A stretch of 64,000 bases of DNA from Chthoniobacterales bacterium (GTDB lineage: Bacteria > Verrucomicrobiota > Verrucomicrobiia > Chthoniobacterales > UBA10450). The position numbers and the translations under genes were made by a program. The stretch covers positions 108,908-172,907 of the forward strand of contig DATENU010000012.1 in assembly GCA_035274845.1 (NCBI GenBank), given 5' to 3'. Below, piece after piece: positions 25,762-34,169 of this stretch. The first letter of the stretch is position 1. Each line of letters opens with the position of its first letter. The notes under the pieces were generated by a model. It made no database searches. It had not been told where the DNA came from and saw only the letters and a program-made list of their open reading frames with translations.

Positions 25762-26810
25762 CGGAAGGTCACCCCCCGTTGTGAGTCAACTTTCTTCCCA
25801 GCCCTGAAAGTGTTCCAAGTATTCTTAAGCCCCACGTCGTTCCCGTTAATCGTTCTTGGGTTAGTTTCCCCGACCGCACCAGACACAGAGATGTCGCCGC
25901 GCTGAAGTTTCGCAAGCTTTGCCGAGATATCTTGCGCCATCTCCGACGAATTGCATCCGAATAGTTTTACAGCGCCATCGGGTGCAACTGCTGTGGCCAG
26001 CGCATTGACAAGCGCGTCGATGGTCCTGGCGGTGGGTCCCACGACGGCCCCGTATGCTGCGGCCAGCGCAGTAGGGTTACCGTAAACTCCCGTCAGACTG
26101 TTACCCGTCAATGGCCCTTCGGGCGTTCCTCGAATACCGCCGCCACCGTCCGACCACATATGACCGTGAATTGCCAAACGTTCGACACCGGTCGTTGATG
26201 ACAAGAGGCTAACCAAACTAGCCCCCGTAGGCGTTTCCACGGGCGATGTTCCTTGGAACATCGAAGCTCGCTGTTGAAAGGAGGTTGTGTCCCGCGGGTC
26301 GTCGGCGTTTGAAAAGAAAACTGCCATCGGATCCAAGCCCAAGGGATCGTTTTTATTTACCGGACCATTGTGGCAGTAGCGGTAAAGATTCAATTCGGAT
26401 GCGATGAACGTCTCCGGAGCACCGCCCGTCATATACAGGGCCTTTTGCTCCGCCGAAAGCTTTGCGCCTTCAATTTGCAGGCCCAGCGGGTCTGTCTGGA
26501 TAAAGCGCCCCAGCTCAGGGTGGTAAATCCGGTACCGGTAATCGTAAAGGCCGAGGGTGTAAATATACTCCCTCCCAGTGAACAGAAACCGGTTTCCATG
26601 GTTGCTGATCGGACGGTCACCTCCGTCCCACCCGGTGATGGTCGGCTTGCCGAAAACGTCATACGTGTATTTCTCCAGGCCCGGATTCGGCTCAACGTGG
26701 CTCGCCGGCGTTTTGGCCACTTGATAGAGCACCGATGGCTCGTTCGTAAACCCGTCCGATTTTTTGAGAGTCGCTAACGGTGACGTCGAGGTCCCGGAGA
26801 AGCCCGCCAT
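25758..26810 (-). CDS. Truncated RHS core with C-terminal His/Cys peptidase-like toxin domain
   Basis: A 350-residue tip of an RHS protein. Residues about 45-160 are the RHS-associated core: YTYDVFGKPTI, RFLFTGREYIYTLGLYDYRYR, YHPELGRFIQTDPLGL and the closing NDPLGLDP. Residues 161-350 are a variable tip with H215-G-H217 (LAIHGHMW) and G285-C286 (VKLFGCNSSE). This resembles the His/Cys pair of DUF4347 and other clan CD-like (caspase/CHAT type) peptidases. The upstream thousand or more residues of a normal RHS protein are absent. The frame begins inside the carbonic anhydrase gene, so true expression is uncertain. It is coupled to an ankyrin gene. Confidence 0.7.
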   Translation of the reverse strand: MAGFSGTSTSPLATLKKSDGFTNEPSVLYQVAKTPASHVEPNPGLEKYTYDVFGKPTITGWDGGDRPISNHGNRFLFTGREYIYTLGLYDYRYRIYHPELGRFIQTDPLGLQIEGAKLSAEQKALYMTGGAPETFIASELNLYRYCHNGPVNKNDPLGLDPMAVFFSNADDPRDTTSFQQRASMFQGTSPVETPTGASLVSLLSSTTGVERLAIHGHMWSDGGGGIRGTPEGPLTGNSLTGVYGNPTALAAAYGAVVGPTARTIDALVNALATAVAPDGAVKLFGCNSSEMAQDISAKLAKLQRGDISVSGAVGETNPRTINGNDVGLKNTWNTFRAGKKVDSQRGVTFR

Positions 26811-27360
26811 GGAGTCCGTAAATCCACCCGTGGATCGCTAGTTCCTGGCCACGCTCCCACGCATCCCGGGCGATGGTCGTGCAACAGACGTTGGTCACCT
26901 GCTCGACCACATTCAGCTCACACAGCCGATCCACCGCTTCCGTTTCCGCCGCTTTCGCCAGCAACTGGCGGTGCTTTTCCCTGACATCTTGAATATGCCG
27001 AAGCCAGTTGTCGCTCAGGCCCAGGCGATCGCCCCGCAACGCCGCCCCCACCCCGCTGCACCCATAATGTCCGCAGACAATGATGTGGCGCACCTTCAGG
27101 ATATCGACCGCGAACTGCATTACCGACAGGCAGTTCAGGTCCGTGTGCACGACCAGGTTGGCGATATTCCGGTGAACAAACAATTCGCCCGGCGCCAGGC
27201 CGACAATCTGGTTCGCGGGCACCCGGCTGTCCGAGCAACCGATCCAAAGATATTTCGGGGACTGTTGCCGGGAGAGCTCGAGAAAGAATTCCGGTTTTAC
27301 CTGCCGAATTCCTTCGGACCAGGCCCGGTTATTTTCGAAAAGGTGGTGGAGGGTCTCCAT
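26692..27360 (-). CDS. can: Beta-class carbonic anhydrase
   Basis: A 222-residue enzyme catalysing CO2/bicarbonate interconversion. Zinc ligands are C42, H98 and C101 (CSDSRVP and CGHYGCSG), and the Asp/Arg dyad is D44/R46. The start at 27360 (METLHHLFENNRAWSEG) is the family's usual N-terminus; an upstream in-frame start adds only a few unlikely residues. Its last 40 codons lie inside the open frame of the RHS tip, in another frame of the same strand, so the RHS junction falls at or just after its end. The C-terminus still reads LLRDLDVTVSDSQKIGRVYE, close to normal, so it is probably functional. Confidence 0.93.
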   Translation of the reverse strand: METLHHLFENNRAWSEGIRQVKPEFFLELSRQQSPKYLWIGCSDSRVPANQIVGLAPGELFVHRNIANLVVHTDLNCLSVMQFAVDILKVRHIIVCGHYGCSGVGAALRGDRLGLSDNWLRHIQDVREKHRQLLAKAAETEAVDRLCELNVVEQVTNVCCTTIARDAWERGQELAIHGWIYGLHGGLLRDLDVTVSDSQKIGRVYERAIGALSSGQNAGEPR

Positions 27361-27651
27361 GTGTCGGCAAAGGCGACGCAACGTAGACAGGATGCGTTAG
27401 TTTGCCAACCGCTCAATGTGGCGAACGAATCGAATTCCATCGGCAAATTGGGCGGAACGTCGGCCGCGGTAACCCGCTCCAACCTTAACCAAGGGCGCGA
27501 TCCTCCCCGGCCGGTTTTCCGTTCGCTGCATTGAGTAACGGCTTCGTCCTCATTGGCAACGTGAAAAAGACGGTCCACGAACTCGCCCATCTTCATGCCG
27601 AGACCGGGAAATCGCGCTCGTGTCTGGAGCAACAAAGATTAGTGATCCAGG
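27361..27651. other. Intergenic stretch before the carbonic anhydrase gene
   Basis: About 290 bp between the S41-like gene and the carbonic anhydrase gene, both on the minus strand. A minus-strand frame runs through much of it, but the predicted protein resembles nothing I recognise. I see no RNA gene, terminator or clear repeat. Confidence 0.35.
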
Positions 27652-29691
27652 TTATATCTGCAGGCGGGTGCTGACCACGAGTTCTCCGGTCCGGTACCCG
27701 TTGGCTCTCAAATTACTTCCTCTCGGCGCCGGAGTTGGCAGGTCGACCGTTAGCGAGTCGGCCATAACATTCTGCGACGCTACTGGACGATCATTCAAAA
27801 AGACATCGAGACGATCGATATTGCTGCACTGGGCCGTAAATTGTCGGAGCGGGGACGCTGCGGCTGGGGACAAGCGGAGTGTCTGTTTCGGAAGGCCGGC
27901 AAGAATCTTGGCGCAAGCTGCGATGAGGTCCTCATTATTTCCGACCACGTCCGTTTTCGTTATGTAATAGCGAACATCAGGCACAACTCCGTAATCTTCG
28001 ACGGGACTGCCGGATCGATTCCCAACCCTCGTGCAGCGTCGCGCAGCGACGCGCATTCCGGCTCCCTGCGGAAGAGGGACGAATGGGTTAGTCGGCTTAA
28101 TGGCCAAGCGCTGAAGAAAGCCCGCATCCCAGACGTTCGCTCCGCCCGCTCCGGTGCTGGCATGGCAACCAAGGATGGTCCCAATCTGGTGGTCTTGAAA
28201 CCCGGCAGAAAAGATGTCCGTCGTGCTATAGCAAAGAGCATCCGTGACTAACACGACTGGTCCTTGGTACATCTGTCCTAGCTCATTGCACGCCTTCGGG
28301 TCGGTCAGGGGAAAACCCTGCGAGAAGCTTGCGCCGGATTCGAGTCCCTGAACGATCGTCTCGTTCCAGGCATCGAGTCCGTTCTCTGGCGTGGCCATCG
28401 TTAAAGTCAAGGGAGTGGCAAGGAAATGAAATGGCTCGGGCGTAATCTCCCAAGGAGTGAGCATCTGCAAAATGCGCTCCCCGATATTGATGTATCCACC
28501 CCCATTGCCGCGAACATCGAGGATCAGGCCGGTCTGTGGAAGCGTGGCAAGAATTCGTCCCATTTCCGCTACCACGCGATCAACCACGTTGGAATCCTCC
28601 GAGTTTGGCGCAAACGACTTCAGCCGAATATAGGCGACGGTTCCGGACGGGGTCTTAACTTCTCCGAAGCGAGGAAATACTTCTGGAAAAACACTTACCG
28701 CTGACCGCGCGGGAGCGGGAACAGGCGCGGCGGCGGCCGATCCCTCCAGGTGGGTTGTGGCCTCCTCCTCCACAAAGACGGCCTGGGGATCGAAGACGAG
28801 CTTGCGGACCCGATCCAGAAGGACTCGATTCAAATCCAACCCCAATGCCAAGCTCGCCCCGACGGCATCGTTCAGTCCCGCAAGCAATGCCACCCGATCG
28901 AATGCATCGATCACTTCCCAGTCGAAGCGGGATTCGTAGGTCTTGGTTCCGTTCGTGTAGGTCAGATTCACCCAGTCCTCGTCCGGTGGCAGAGACATCC
29001 CGAGCCAGCGCAGGGTAAGAGCCTCTATTCCCTGAGCCCGGCGCGCATCTGAATTACTGCCGGCTTCCCGATTCCCGTTCCGGGCCACGGCCAGGTCGAT
29101 GGGGCTTCCGTTCCAATGCGTCACAATCATTCCCTCTTTGAGACTGCTGACGGTGTTCACGGGCGATACCCACGAGACGATGTAATTCCGGATCCGAGCG
29201 GTGGTGTCCGGGTTTGGAGCTACTCCACCTTGTTCGTAATACTCTTCCACCCGGAAGGGTAGGAAAGCGAACTTCTGAGCATAACCGGTGGGGAGAATGT
29301 AATTGGTGTGCAAGTCTCGAAGACCTAGGAACACATCCATTAGCGCGGAATGAAATGCCCGTTCGTCTAGTCCCGCCTGGCGGAGGCGGAGCAGCCGGAG
29401 CGACTGGATCGGGTCGTTCGCGTGCAAAGCACGTTTGAGCGGCAAATGCGCGTACACCTTATCGAGAATGTCGAGCGCCTGGTCGATGAGCAGCTCGCGC
29501 TCCTTTGAGGTGAGCGGTATAACTGTCGATCGGTAGTCGGCGAGTTTGGTCCGTCCAGCGAGGTGCGTATCCACTGCCGAGATCGTGTCCGCCTTCGACA
29601 TTTTCGGCCGGTACGGCACTGCTCCTCTGACCCTTACAGTAGCTGCGTTGACCAGCTTCTTGTTGCGAGCGTCACCCTTAGTCTTGTTCAT
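27652..29691 (-). CDS. S41-family (tail-specific/C-terminal processing) peptidase-like protein
   Basis: A 679-residue protein. An N-terminal helical region (about 60-135: ERELLIDQALDILDKVYAHLP, HTNYILP) and a region with PDZ-like features precede the S41 core at about 360-590. The core has VAYIRLKSFAPNSED, LILDVRGNGGGYINIG, the candidate nucleophile in CYSTTDIFSAGFQDH and DYGVVPD. The last 80 residues form a beta domain (LDVFLNDRPVASQNV). No signal peptide is seen, so it may be cytoplasmic, unlike classic Prc/CtpA. The Ser position fits the S41 nucleophile, but the Lys partner is not obvious. Confidence 0.75.
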   Translation of the reverse strand: MNKTKGDARNKKLVNAATVRVRGAVPYRPKMSKADTISAVDTHLAGRTKLADYRSTVIPLTSKERELLIDQALDILDKVYAHLPLKRALHANDPIQSLRLLRLRQAGLDERAFHSALMDVFLGLRDLHTNYILPTGYAQKFAFLPFRVEEYYEQGGVAPNPDTTARIRNYIVSWVSPVNTVSSLKEGMIVTHWNGSPIDLAVARNGNREAGSNSDARRAQGIEALTLRWLGMSLPPDEDWVNLTYTNGTKTYESRFDWEVIDAFDRVALLAGLNDAVGASLALGLDLNRVLLDRVRKLVFDPQAVFVEEEATTHLEGSAAAAPVPAPARSAVSVFPEVFPRFGEVKTPSGTVAYIRLKSFAPNSEDSNVVDRVVAEMGRILATLPQTGLILDVRGNGGGYINIGERILQMLTPWEITPEPFHFLATPLTLTMATPENGLDAWNETIVQGLESGASFSQGFPLTDPKACNELGQMYQGPVVLVTDALCYSTTDIFSAGFQDHQIGTILGCHASTGAGGANVWDAGFLQRLAIKPTNPFVPLPQGAGMRVAARRCTRVGNRSGSPVEDYGVVPDVRYYITKTDVVGNNEDLIAACAKILAGLPKQTLRLSPAAASPLRQFTAQCSNIDRLDVFLNDRPVASQNVMADSLTVDLPTPAPRGSNLRANGYRTGELVVSTRLQI

Positions 29692-29759
29692 CCGCGTTTA
29701 CTACGGGCCACGCAGATAGAAGTTCCGTTGAATTCAAACAAGGCGTCGGGGCTTGTGAA

Positions 29760-29864
29760 ATTTTGGCAGAAGTGAACGAGGAGAATCGGAGGTCGGATCA
29801 GCGTGGTTGGTATAGAGCGGGCCGATGAGCTCGTTCGCAAGCTGGGCGATGTCGGTGCTCCGAA
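29760..29864 (-). pseudogene. Remnant of a SnoaL-like gene
   Basis: A minus-strand frame just downstream of kmo reads STDIAQLANE followed at once by LIGPLYTNHADPTSD. These match two separate segments of the SnoaL-like protein at 17434-17949: SDLAQLANDR near its start, and LIGPLDTSHSATN some 65 residues later. The pieces are joined, with the intervening part deleted. It is a decayed, internally deleted paralogue. Confidence 0.5.
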
Positions 29865-31187
29865 CTAGAACAGCCGGGCTACCAACAGCGCGACCAGCAG
29901 AAGGAGAATTCCAAGCCCGCCGTACACGATGGCGTCCTGGACGCGCGCGCGTGTTGCGGCCACCGCGTACGGCATCCGGGTGAAGGTCACCATCGTGTAG
30001 AGCGGGAGATAAATACCGGGCATCCAGCCTTCGAGCCAATGGTCGAGCTTTTTCTTGGCCCGGAATCTTTTTGAGGCGGTTTTGTCGCGCATCTCGACAA
30101 AGTTTTCGATCGCCAGATCGGCGAGCGCATCGGTGTTCTCCTTCCGGCGGGAAAAATAATGGGCGAAGGCGACCTTCCGGTTATCGGAGAATTCGGCCAG
30201 GCATTCATCGAGCACCACACAATCCTCGAATGCAGCGTTCATTCCCTGGCCATAAAACGGCACCACCGCATGCGCGGCGTCCCCGACCAGCGCGACCTTG
30301 TCGCGGTAGAACCAGGGAGCGCAACGAATCGTCACGAGCGATCCAGTTGGATTTTCTCGAAAATCTTCGAGCAACGTGGGCATGAGCGGGACGGCGTCGG
30401 GGAACTCTTCGTCGAAGAAACGCCGGACATCTTCGTCGGTCGTGGTCGTTTCGAAGCTGCGCGGCCCTTTGAATTCCCAGAAGAGCGTGCAGGTGAAGGA
30501 ACCGTCCGGGTTTGGAAGCGCGATCATCATGAAGCTTTTGCGCGGCCAGATGTGGAGCGCTTCTTTTTCCATGCGCCACGATCCGTCCGGCGTGGGCGGA
30601 ATAGTCAGCTCCTTGTAACCGTGCGGGAGGTAGCTCTCGTCGTATTGGAAACCGCCGATTTGTTTCTGCATCGATTGCCGGACGGCGGAGAACGCGCCAT
30701 CGACTCCGATGACGGCGTCGCCGGAGGCAGAGACAAGTTGAGCGTTTGAGGAATCGGTGAATCGCGCCGTGGCCGAGTCGAGGTCGACCTCCGTGCACCT
30801 GTGATTGAAATGCACCCGGACGTTCGGGTGACGCAGGGCGGCTTCAATCACCGTGGTGTTGAGCGCGGCGCGCCCGATCGAATTGATGAATTTGTTCGGG
30901 TTGCGATCGTAAGGTGAGAAATGAAGCTCGCCTGATTTGTCGTGGATCATGCGGCCCCGCATCGGGATGGCGTGCTGGAGGACTTCCGGCGCAATGCCGA
31001 GCTGCTGAAGCGCATGGATCCCGCGGGTCGAGAGGGCGAGGTTGATCGAGCGTCCCCCGACGATGTTGCCTTCTCGCGGATCGCTCCGCCGTTCGTAAAG
31101 CTCCACCTGGTGTCCACGCTTACCAAGAAACGCGGCGAGCAATCCCCCGGCAAGGCCACTCCCGATCAGCACAAATTTTGTTGCCAT
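29865..31187 (-). CDS. kmo: Kynurenine 3-monooxygenase
   Basis: A 440-residue FAD enzyme that hydroxylates L-kynurenine to 3-hydroxykynurenine with NADPH and O2. It has an N-terminal dinucleotide fold (LIGSGLAGGLLAAFLGKRGH), the family motif GRSINLALSTRG, and the late FAD motif VALVGDAAHAVVPFYGQGMN. It carries a C-terminal membrane anchor (about 418-440, VYGGLGILLLLVALLVARLF), as in eukaryotic and several bacterial KMOs. With kynureninase at 34.2-35.4 kb and the semialdehyde dehydrogenase at 40-41.4 kb it outlines tryptophan breakdown via 3-hydroxyanthranilate. Confidence 0.93.
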   Translation of the reverse strand: MATKFVLIGSGLAGGLLAAFLGKRGHQVELYERRSDPREGNIVGGRSINLALSTRGIHALQQLGIAPEVLQHAIPMRGRMIHDKSGELHFSPYDRNPNKFINSIGRAALNTTVIEAALRHPNVRVHFNHRCTEVDLDSATARFTDSSNAQLVSASGDAVIGVDGAFSAVRQSMQKQIGGFQYDESYLPHGYKELTIPPTPDGSWRMEKEALHIWPRKSFMMIALPNPDGSFTCTLFWEFKGPRSFETTTTDEDVRRFFDEEFPDAVPLMPTLLEDFRENPTGSLVTIRCAPWFYRDKVALVGDAAHAVVPFYGQGMNAAFEDCVVLDECLAEFSDNRKVAFAHYFSRRKENTDALADLAIENFVEMRDKTASKRFRAKKKLDHWLEGWMPGIYLPLYTMVTFTRMPYAVAATRARVQDAIVYGGLGILLLLVALLVARLF

Positions 31188-31256
31188 AAAATCAATCCGC
31201 GGCCGAAATCATCTCGCACAACGGCCACAAAGGACACAACTTAGCCGATCTCGACA

Positions 31257-31649
31257 ATGAAACATTCTTATCTCGCCCTGCTCGTCGCTTCGATCTGTTT
31301 TTGTCTCGCGGCAAGATCCTCGTTCGGAGAAGAACCAAAAACCGATAAGCCGCAGCAATTCATTTACGTGCTCCGGCTCGTCCCGCGGCTGCATTCCGAT
31401 TCAGCCTGGACCAAGGAAGACAACATGGTGATTTCGCGTCATTTCACGCGCTTTCAACACGCCATCGAGACCGGCGAGCTGATCCTGGCCGGGCGAACGA
31501 AGGAGCCGGGCGACAAAACTTTCGGCATCGCGATTTTCGAAGCGAAGGACGAAGCCGCCGCGCGCGCCTTCATGGAAAGCGATCCTGCCGTAGTGGCCGG
31601 CTTGATGACCGCGGAGCTGCACCCGTTTTCGGTGGCGCTCAAGCGGTGA
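31257..31649 (+). CDS. Exported YciI-like (YCII-related) protein
   Basis: A 130-residue protein with a signal peptide (about 1-24) and a dimeric alpha-beta barrel YCII domain: FIYVLRLVPRL, then RHFTRFQHAIETGELILAG, GIAIFEAKDEAAARAFMESDP and ELHPFSVAL. The YciI family is related to muconolactone isomerase-like folds; most members have no assigned reaction. Export is unusual for YciI proteins. It is 22 bp upstream of a TPR gene and probably shares its transcript, divergent from kmo. Confidence 0.75.
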   Translation: MKHSYLALLVASICFCLAARSSFGEEPKTDKPQQFIYVLRLVPRLHSDSAWTKEDNMVISRHFTRFQHAIETGELILAGRTKEPGDKTFGIAIFEAKDEAAARAFMESDPAVVAGLMTAELHPFSVALKR

Positions 31650-31671
31650 AGATTGTTCGTTAATCAAGTCG

Positions 31672-32427
31672 ATGACTTTTCTCCGCCACCTGGCTCTTGG
31701 TCTGGCCGCTTTTCTATGGGCAGTTCTCAGCAGCCCGTTCCTCAACGCCGCTCCTTCCGATGATCCAGACAAGGACCCTGACCTGCCGAAGCGCCTTCAC
31801 GAGGCGCGCGCCTTGATCGACGACAAAAAACCGCAGCCCGGGATAGCGATTTGCGACAAAGTGATCGCGGCCTTCCAGGCGCATTACGGGAAGAGCAAAC
31901 ACAAGATTTATTGCGCGCGCAGCCAAACTGAGAACCTGGCCTACCTGGTCACGGCCGCGGCAGCAATGAGCAAGGGAGAGTTTGATAAAGGCAAAAAGGA
32001 TGCGATTTGCCTGTCGTCCACCTGGGCAAACGCATTCTATATTAAGGGTTACGCGCTGCAGGAACTGCGGCGCCTAGCGGAAGCCAAGGCGGCACTCAAA
32101 AGGGCGATCGAATTTTCGCCACAACATTCTCAATATCTTTCGGAACTCGGGAGCCTTTATGTGCTCGAGAAGAATTGGGATGACGCCATGAAAACCTTCC
32201 TGGCCGCCGAGGACGATGCCGCGATCTCGCCAGATGATGTGCGGAGCGACGAATTAGGACGGGCTCGGCGTGGAATCGGTTACGTCCTCGTCGAGCTCGG
32301 CAAATTGGACGAGGCGGAAAAGAAATACGAACAATGCCTCGCGGATAATCCGAAGGATTCGCGCGCGGCCGAAGAATTGAAATATGTCCGCAATCTGAAG
32401 GCGAAGAAGCGCGGAAACCTTAATTAA
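31672..32427 (+). CDS. Exported TPR protein
   Basis: A 251-residue protein with a signal peptide (about 1-27) and three to four tetratricopeptide repeats. Examples are NAFYIKGYALQELRRLAEAK, SQYLSELGSLYVLEKNWDDA and GYVLVELGKLDEAEKKYEQC. TPRs mediate protein-protein contacts; partners are unknown. It follows the YciI-like gene closely, so co-expression is likely. Start chosen at the ATG that begins the signal peptide. Confidence 0.8.
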   Translation: MTFLRHLALGLAAFLWAVLSSPFLNAAPSDDPDKDPDLPKRLHEARALIDDKKPQPGIAICDKVIAAFQAHYGKSKHKIYCARSQTENLAYLVTAAAAMSKGEFDKGKKDAICLSSTWANAFYIKGYALQELRRLAEAKAALKRAIEFSPQHSQYLSELGSLYVLEKNWDDAMKTFLAAEDDAAISPDDVRSDELGRARRGIGYVLVELGKLDEAEKKYEQCLADNPKDSRAAEELKYVRNLKAKKRGNLN

Positions 32428-32433
32428 TCCGGT

Positions 32434-32811
32434 TCACGGCTGAAAGATGGCCGGGAACTTGAAGCGGTAGACCCAGAGAAGGAAGAGCGCCAGAACGGCG
32501 GTCGCCAATGCAATCGGCAGGCCCTGCGTTTCGAGGAAGATGTGGAAGAGAACGATGTTGACGATTATCGGGCCGAGAAAAGTGAGTCCGAGAGGAACAA
32601 AGCGCGCGCCGAGAAGCAGACAAAGGCCGCCCAGAACCTGAAACACCGCGATGGCCTGCATATAGCCACTGCTCATTAACGCGTTAATGAATTCCCCGGC
32701 ATGTCCCGACATTTCCGGCGGTGGCCCCATAAACTTGAAAAACGCGTTCGAACCGAAGACGACGAACATGAGACCGAGCAGGACGCGAACAATGATGATG
32801 ACGTATTTCAT
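32434..32811 (-). CDS. DoxX-family membrane protein
   Basis: A 125-residue protein with four hydrophobic helices: VIIIVRVLLGLMFVVFGSNA, MQAIAVFQVLGGLCLLLGA, PIIVNIVLFHIFLETQG and ALATAVLALFLLWVY. They are separated by the family motif GG.. and a HIF loop. The start at 32811 gives the normal DoxX N-terminus; the longer upstream reading is unlikely. DoxX-like proteins are small integral membrane proteins linked to redox or sulfur metabolism, without a settled activity. It converges on the TPR gene and is divergent from the response regulator. Confidence 0.8.
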   Translation of the reverse strand: MKYVIIIVRVLLGLMFVVFGSNAFFKFMGPPPEMSGHAGEFINALMSSGYMQAIAVFQVLGGLCLLLGARFVPLGLTFLGPIIVNIVLFHIFLETQGLPIALATAVLALFLLWVYRFKFPAIFQP

Positions 32812-32906
32812 AGAGCGGCCCCGTGTTAACGCAGTCCGGCGCGAAATGAAATGCCTATTTGCGGCCAATCGCCCGTAACGCCCTGACAAATCGCTAACGT
32901 TGAGCT

Positions 32907-33383
32907 ATGACTGTCAGGCAACAGGCCCAATTTCGAATTATGGCGGACGAAAAACCACAGACCTCGACCCAGCAGGCCGTCCACCCGCTCCCGCTCAAAG
33001 CGGTCCTCGTGGTGGACGACGACAAGCAACTCGCCTCGGCGTTGCAATGGATCCTGGCCGATGAAAATTATCTCGTCGACGTCGCCTTCGACGGAGAAGA
33101 AGCGCTGCTCAAGCTAAAGGTTCACGAATACGATGTGATCATCTGCGATCTGCTCATGCCCCGGATGCGAGGCGACGAGTTTTATTTGCAAGCGAACGAA
33201 CTGCGGCCGGACGTAGGAGAACGTTTCATTTTCATCACCGGTTTCGCGGCCGATTCCCACAACAAGGAATTTCTGAGCCGGCGGGGTATCAGGTACTTAA
33301 TCAAGCCGTTTCCGATCAATGACTTGATCGCGGCAGTTCAGGAACTGTTGGCCGAGCACTCTGGCGAAGCGGAACCTGGATAG
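32907..33383 (+). CDS. Single-domain response regulator (receiver only)
   Basis: A 158-residue CheY-like protein. The acidic pocket is DDD (37-39), the phosphoacceptor is D81 in IICDLLMPRMRG, the conserved Thr is in FITGF, and K133 is in LIKPF. There is no output domain after about residue 155, so it acts by protein-protein contact or as a phosphate sink. No histidine kinase is nearby. An internal ATG at 32940 (MADEKPQ) could be the true start. Confidence 0.87.
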   Translation: MTVRQQAQFRIMADEKPQTSTQQAVHPLPLKAVLVVDDDKQLASALQWILADENYLVDVAFDGEEALLKLKVHEYDVIICDLLMPRMRGDEFYLQANELRPDVGERFIFITGFAADSHNKEFLSRRGIRYLIKPFPINDLIAAVQELLAEHSGEAEPG

Positions 33384-33467
33384 CCGCTCCAACAACACTC
33401 TTCCGGCACGGAAATCACCGTAGCCGGTCACGATTCGCTTGGTGCGAATAGCGGGACAATCCGCAAA

Positions 33468-34169
33468 TCATTTGAAGAAGAATTGGGCGACCGTCGTTTC
33501 CCATTCCCAGTAAATCATGGCGTAGGCGGCGAGATCGAACGCGACATGCGCAATCATTAGGAAGTAGAGCCGTCCGGTCACGGCGAAGATCGAGCCGAAG
33601 ATCAATCCAACCACAGTCGAGTTTTGAACGCCCATGGTCCCTTGAAAACCGTAGTGGGCCCAGCCGAACCAGGCTGACGTTATCAGGATTGCGAGCACCT
33701 TCACCCACAGCGCGTCGCCGAGCAGGCTGCGAAAGCGCTCGAAGGGCCACCCGCGGAAGATCATCTCTTCGCCGAACCCGGCTCCAATAACAATGATGTA
33801 GAGCATCGCCGGAATTTCCGCCGGGTTATGCGCGAGATAATGGAAAGGGCCGTTGACCGGAGGCGCACCCAGCAATGGCATCACGATCGATTTCATGGCG
33901 AACTTGAGCGCGACACCGAAAACACATCCAAGCGCAATCGTGCGGGGCCAGCTGCGAGGCCGCGCCAGGCCGAGCTCGCGCCATGGCGTTTTCGACAGCC
34001 AGGCCCAGACGAGAATGAGAATCCCGCTCAGCGGGACGAAGAGCAGGTTCCCTCCGAGGATGATCACGCCCGCGACGATCCCGAGAGGGCCGAAACCGCG
34101 CAGATGCTTCGCGAGCCGATCTTCCTGTAGCGGCGGTCTCGGACCGTCGACTCCTTCCGCGTCGTTCAC
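33468..34169 (-). CDS. CPBP-family intramembrane metalloprotease
   Basis: A 233-residue membrane protein with about six hydrophobic helices. The CPBP (Abi) motifs are EEMIFRG (134-140), a histidine in WFGWAHYGFQG (near 178) and a second in MIAHVAFDL (near 215). Together they form the metal site seen in Rce1-type intramembrane proteases. Its ATG overlaps the stop of kynU by 4 bp, so it is translated with kynureninase, a pairing with no obvious biochemical logic. It converges on the response-regulator gene. Confidence 0.85.
   Translation of the reverse strand: MNDAEGVDGPRPPLQEDRLAKHLRGFGPLGIVAGVIILGGNLLFVPLSGILILVWAWLSKTPWRELGLARPRSWPRTIALGCVFGVALKFAMKSIVMPLLGAPPVNGPFHYLAHNPAEIPAMLYIIVIGAGFGEEMIFRGWPFERFRSLLGDALWVKVLAILITSAWFGWAHYGFQGTMGVQNSTVVGLIFGSIFAVTGRLYFLMIAHVAFDLAAYAMIYWEWETTVAQFFFK

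Noticed and set aside
27297-27635. 112-codon minus-strand frame upstream of the carbonic anhydrase gene
   Set aside because: It overlaps the start of the carbonic anhydrase gene in another frame and resembles no family I know.
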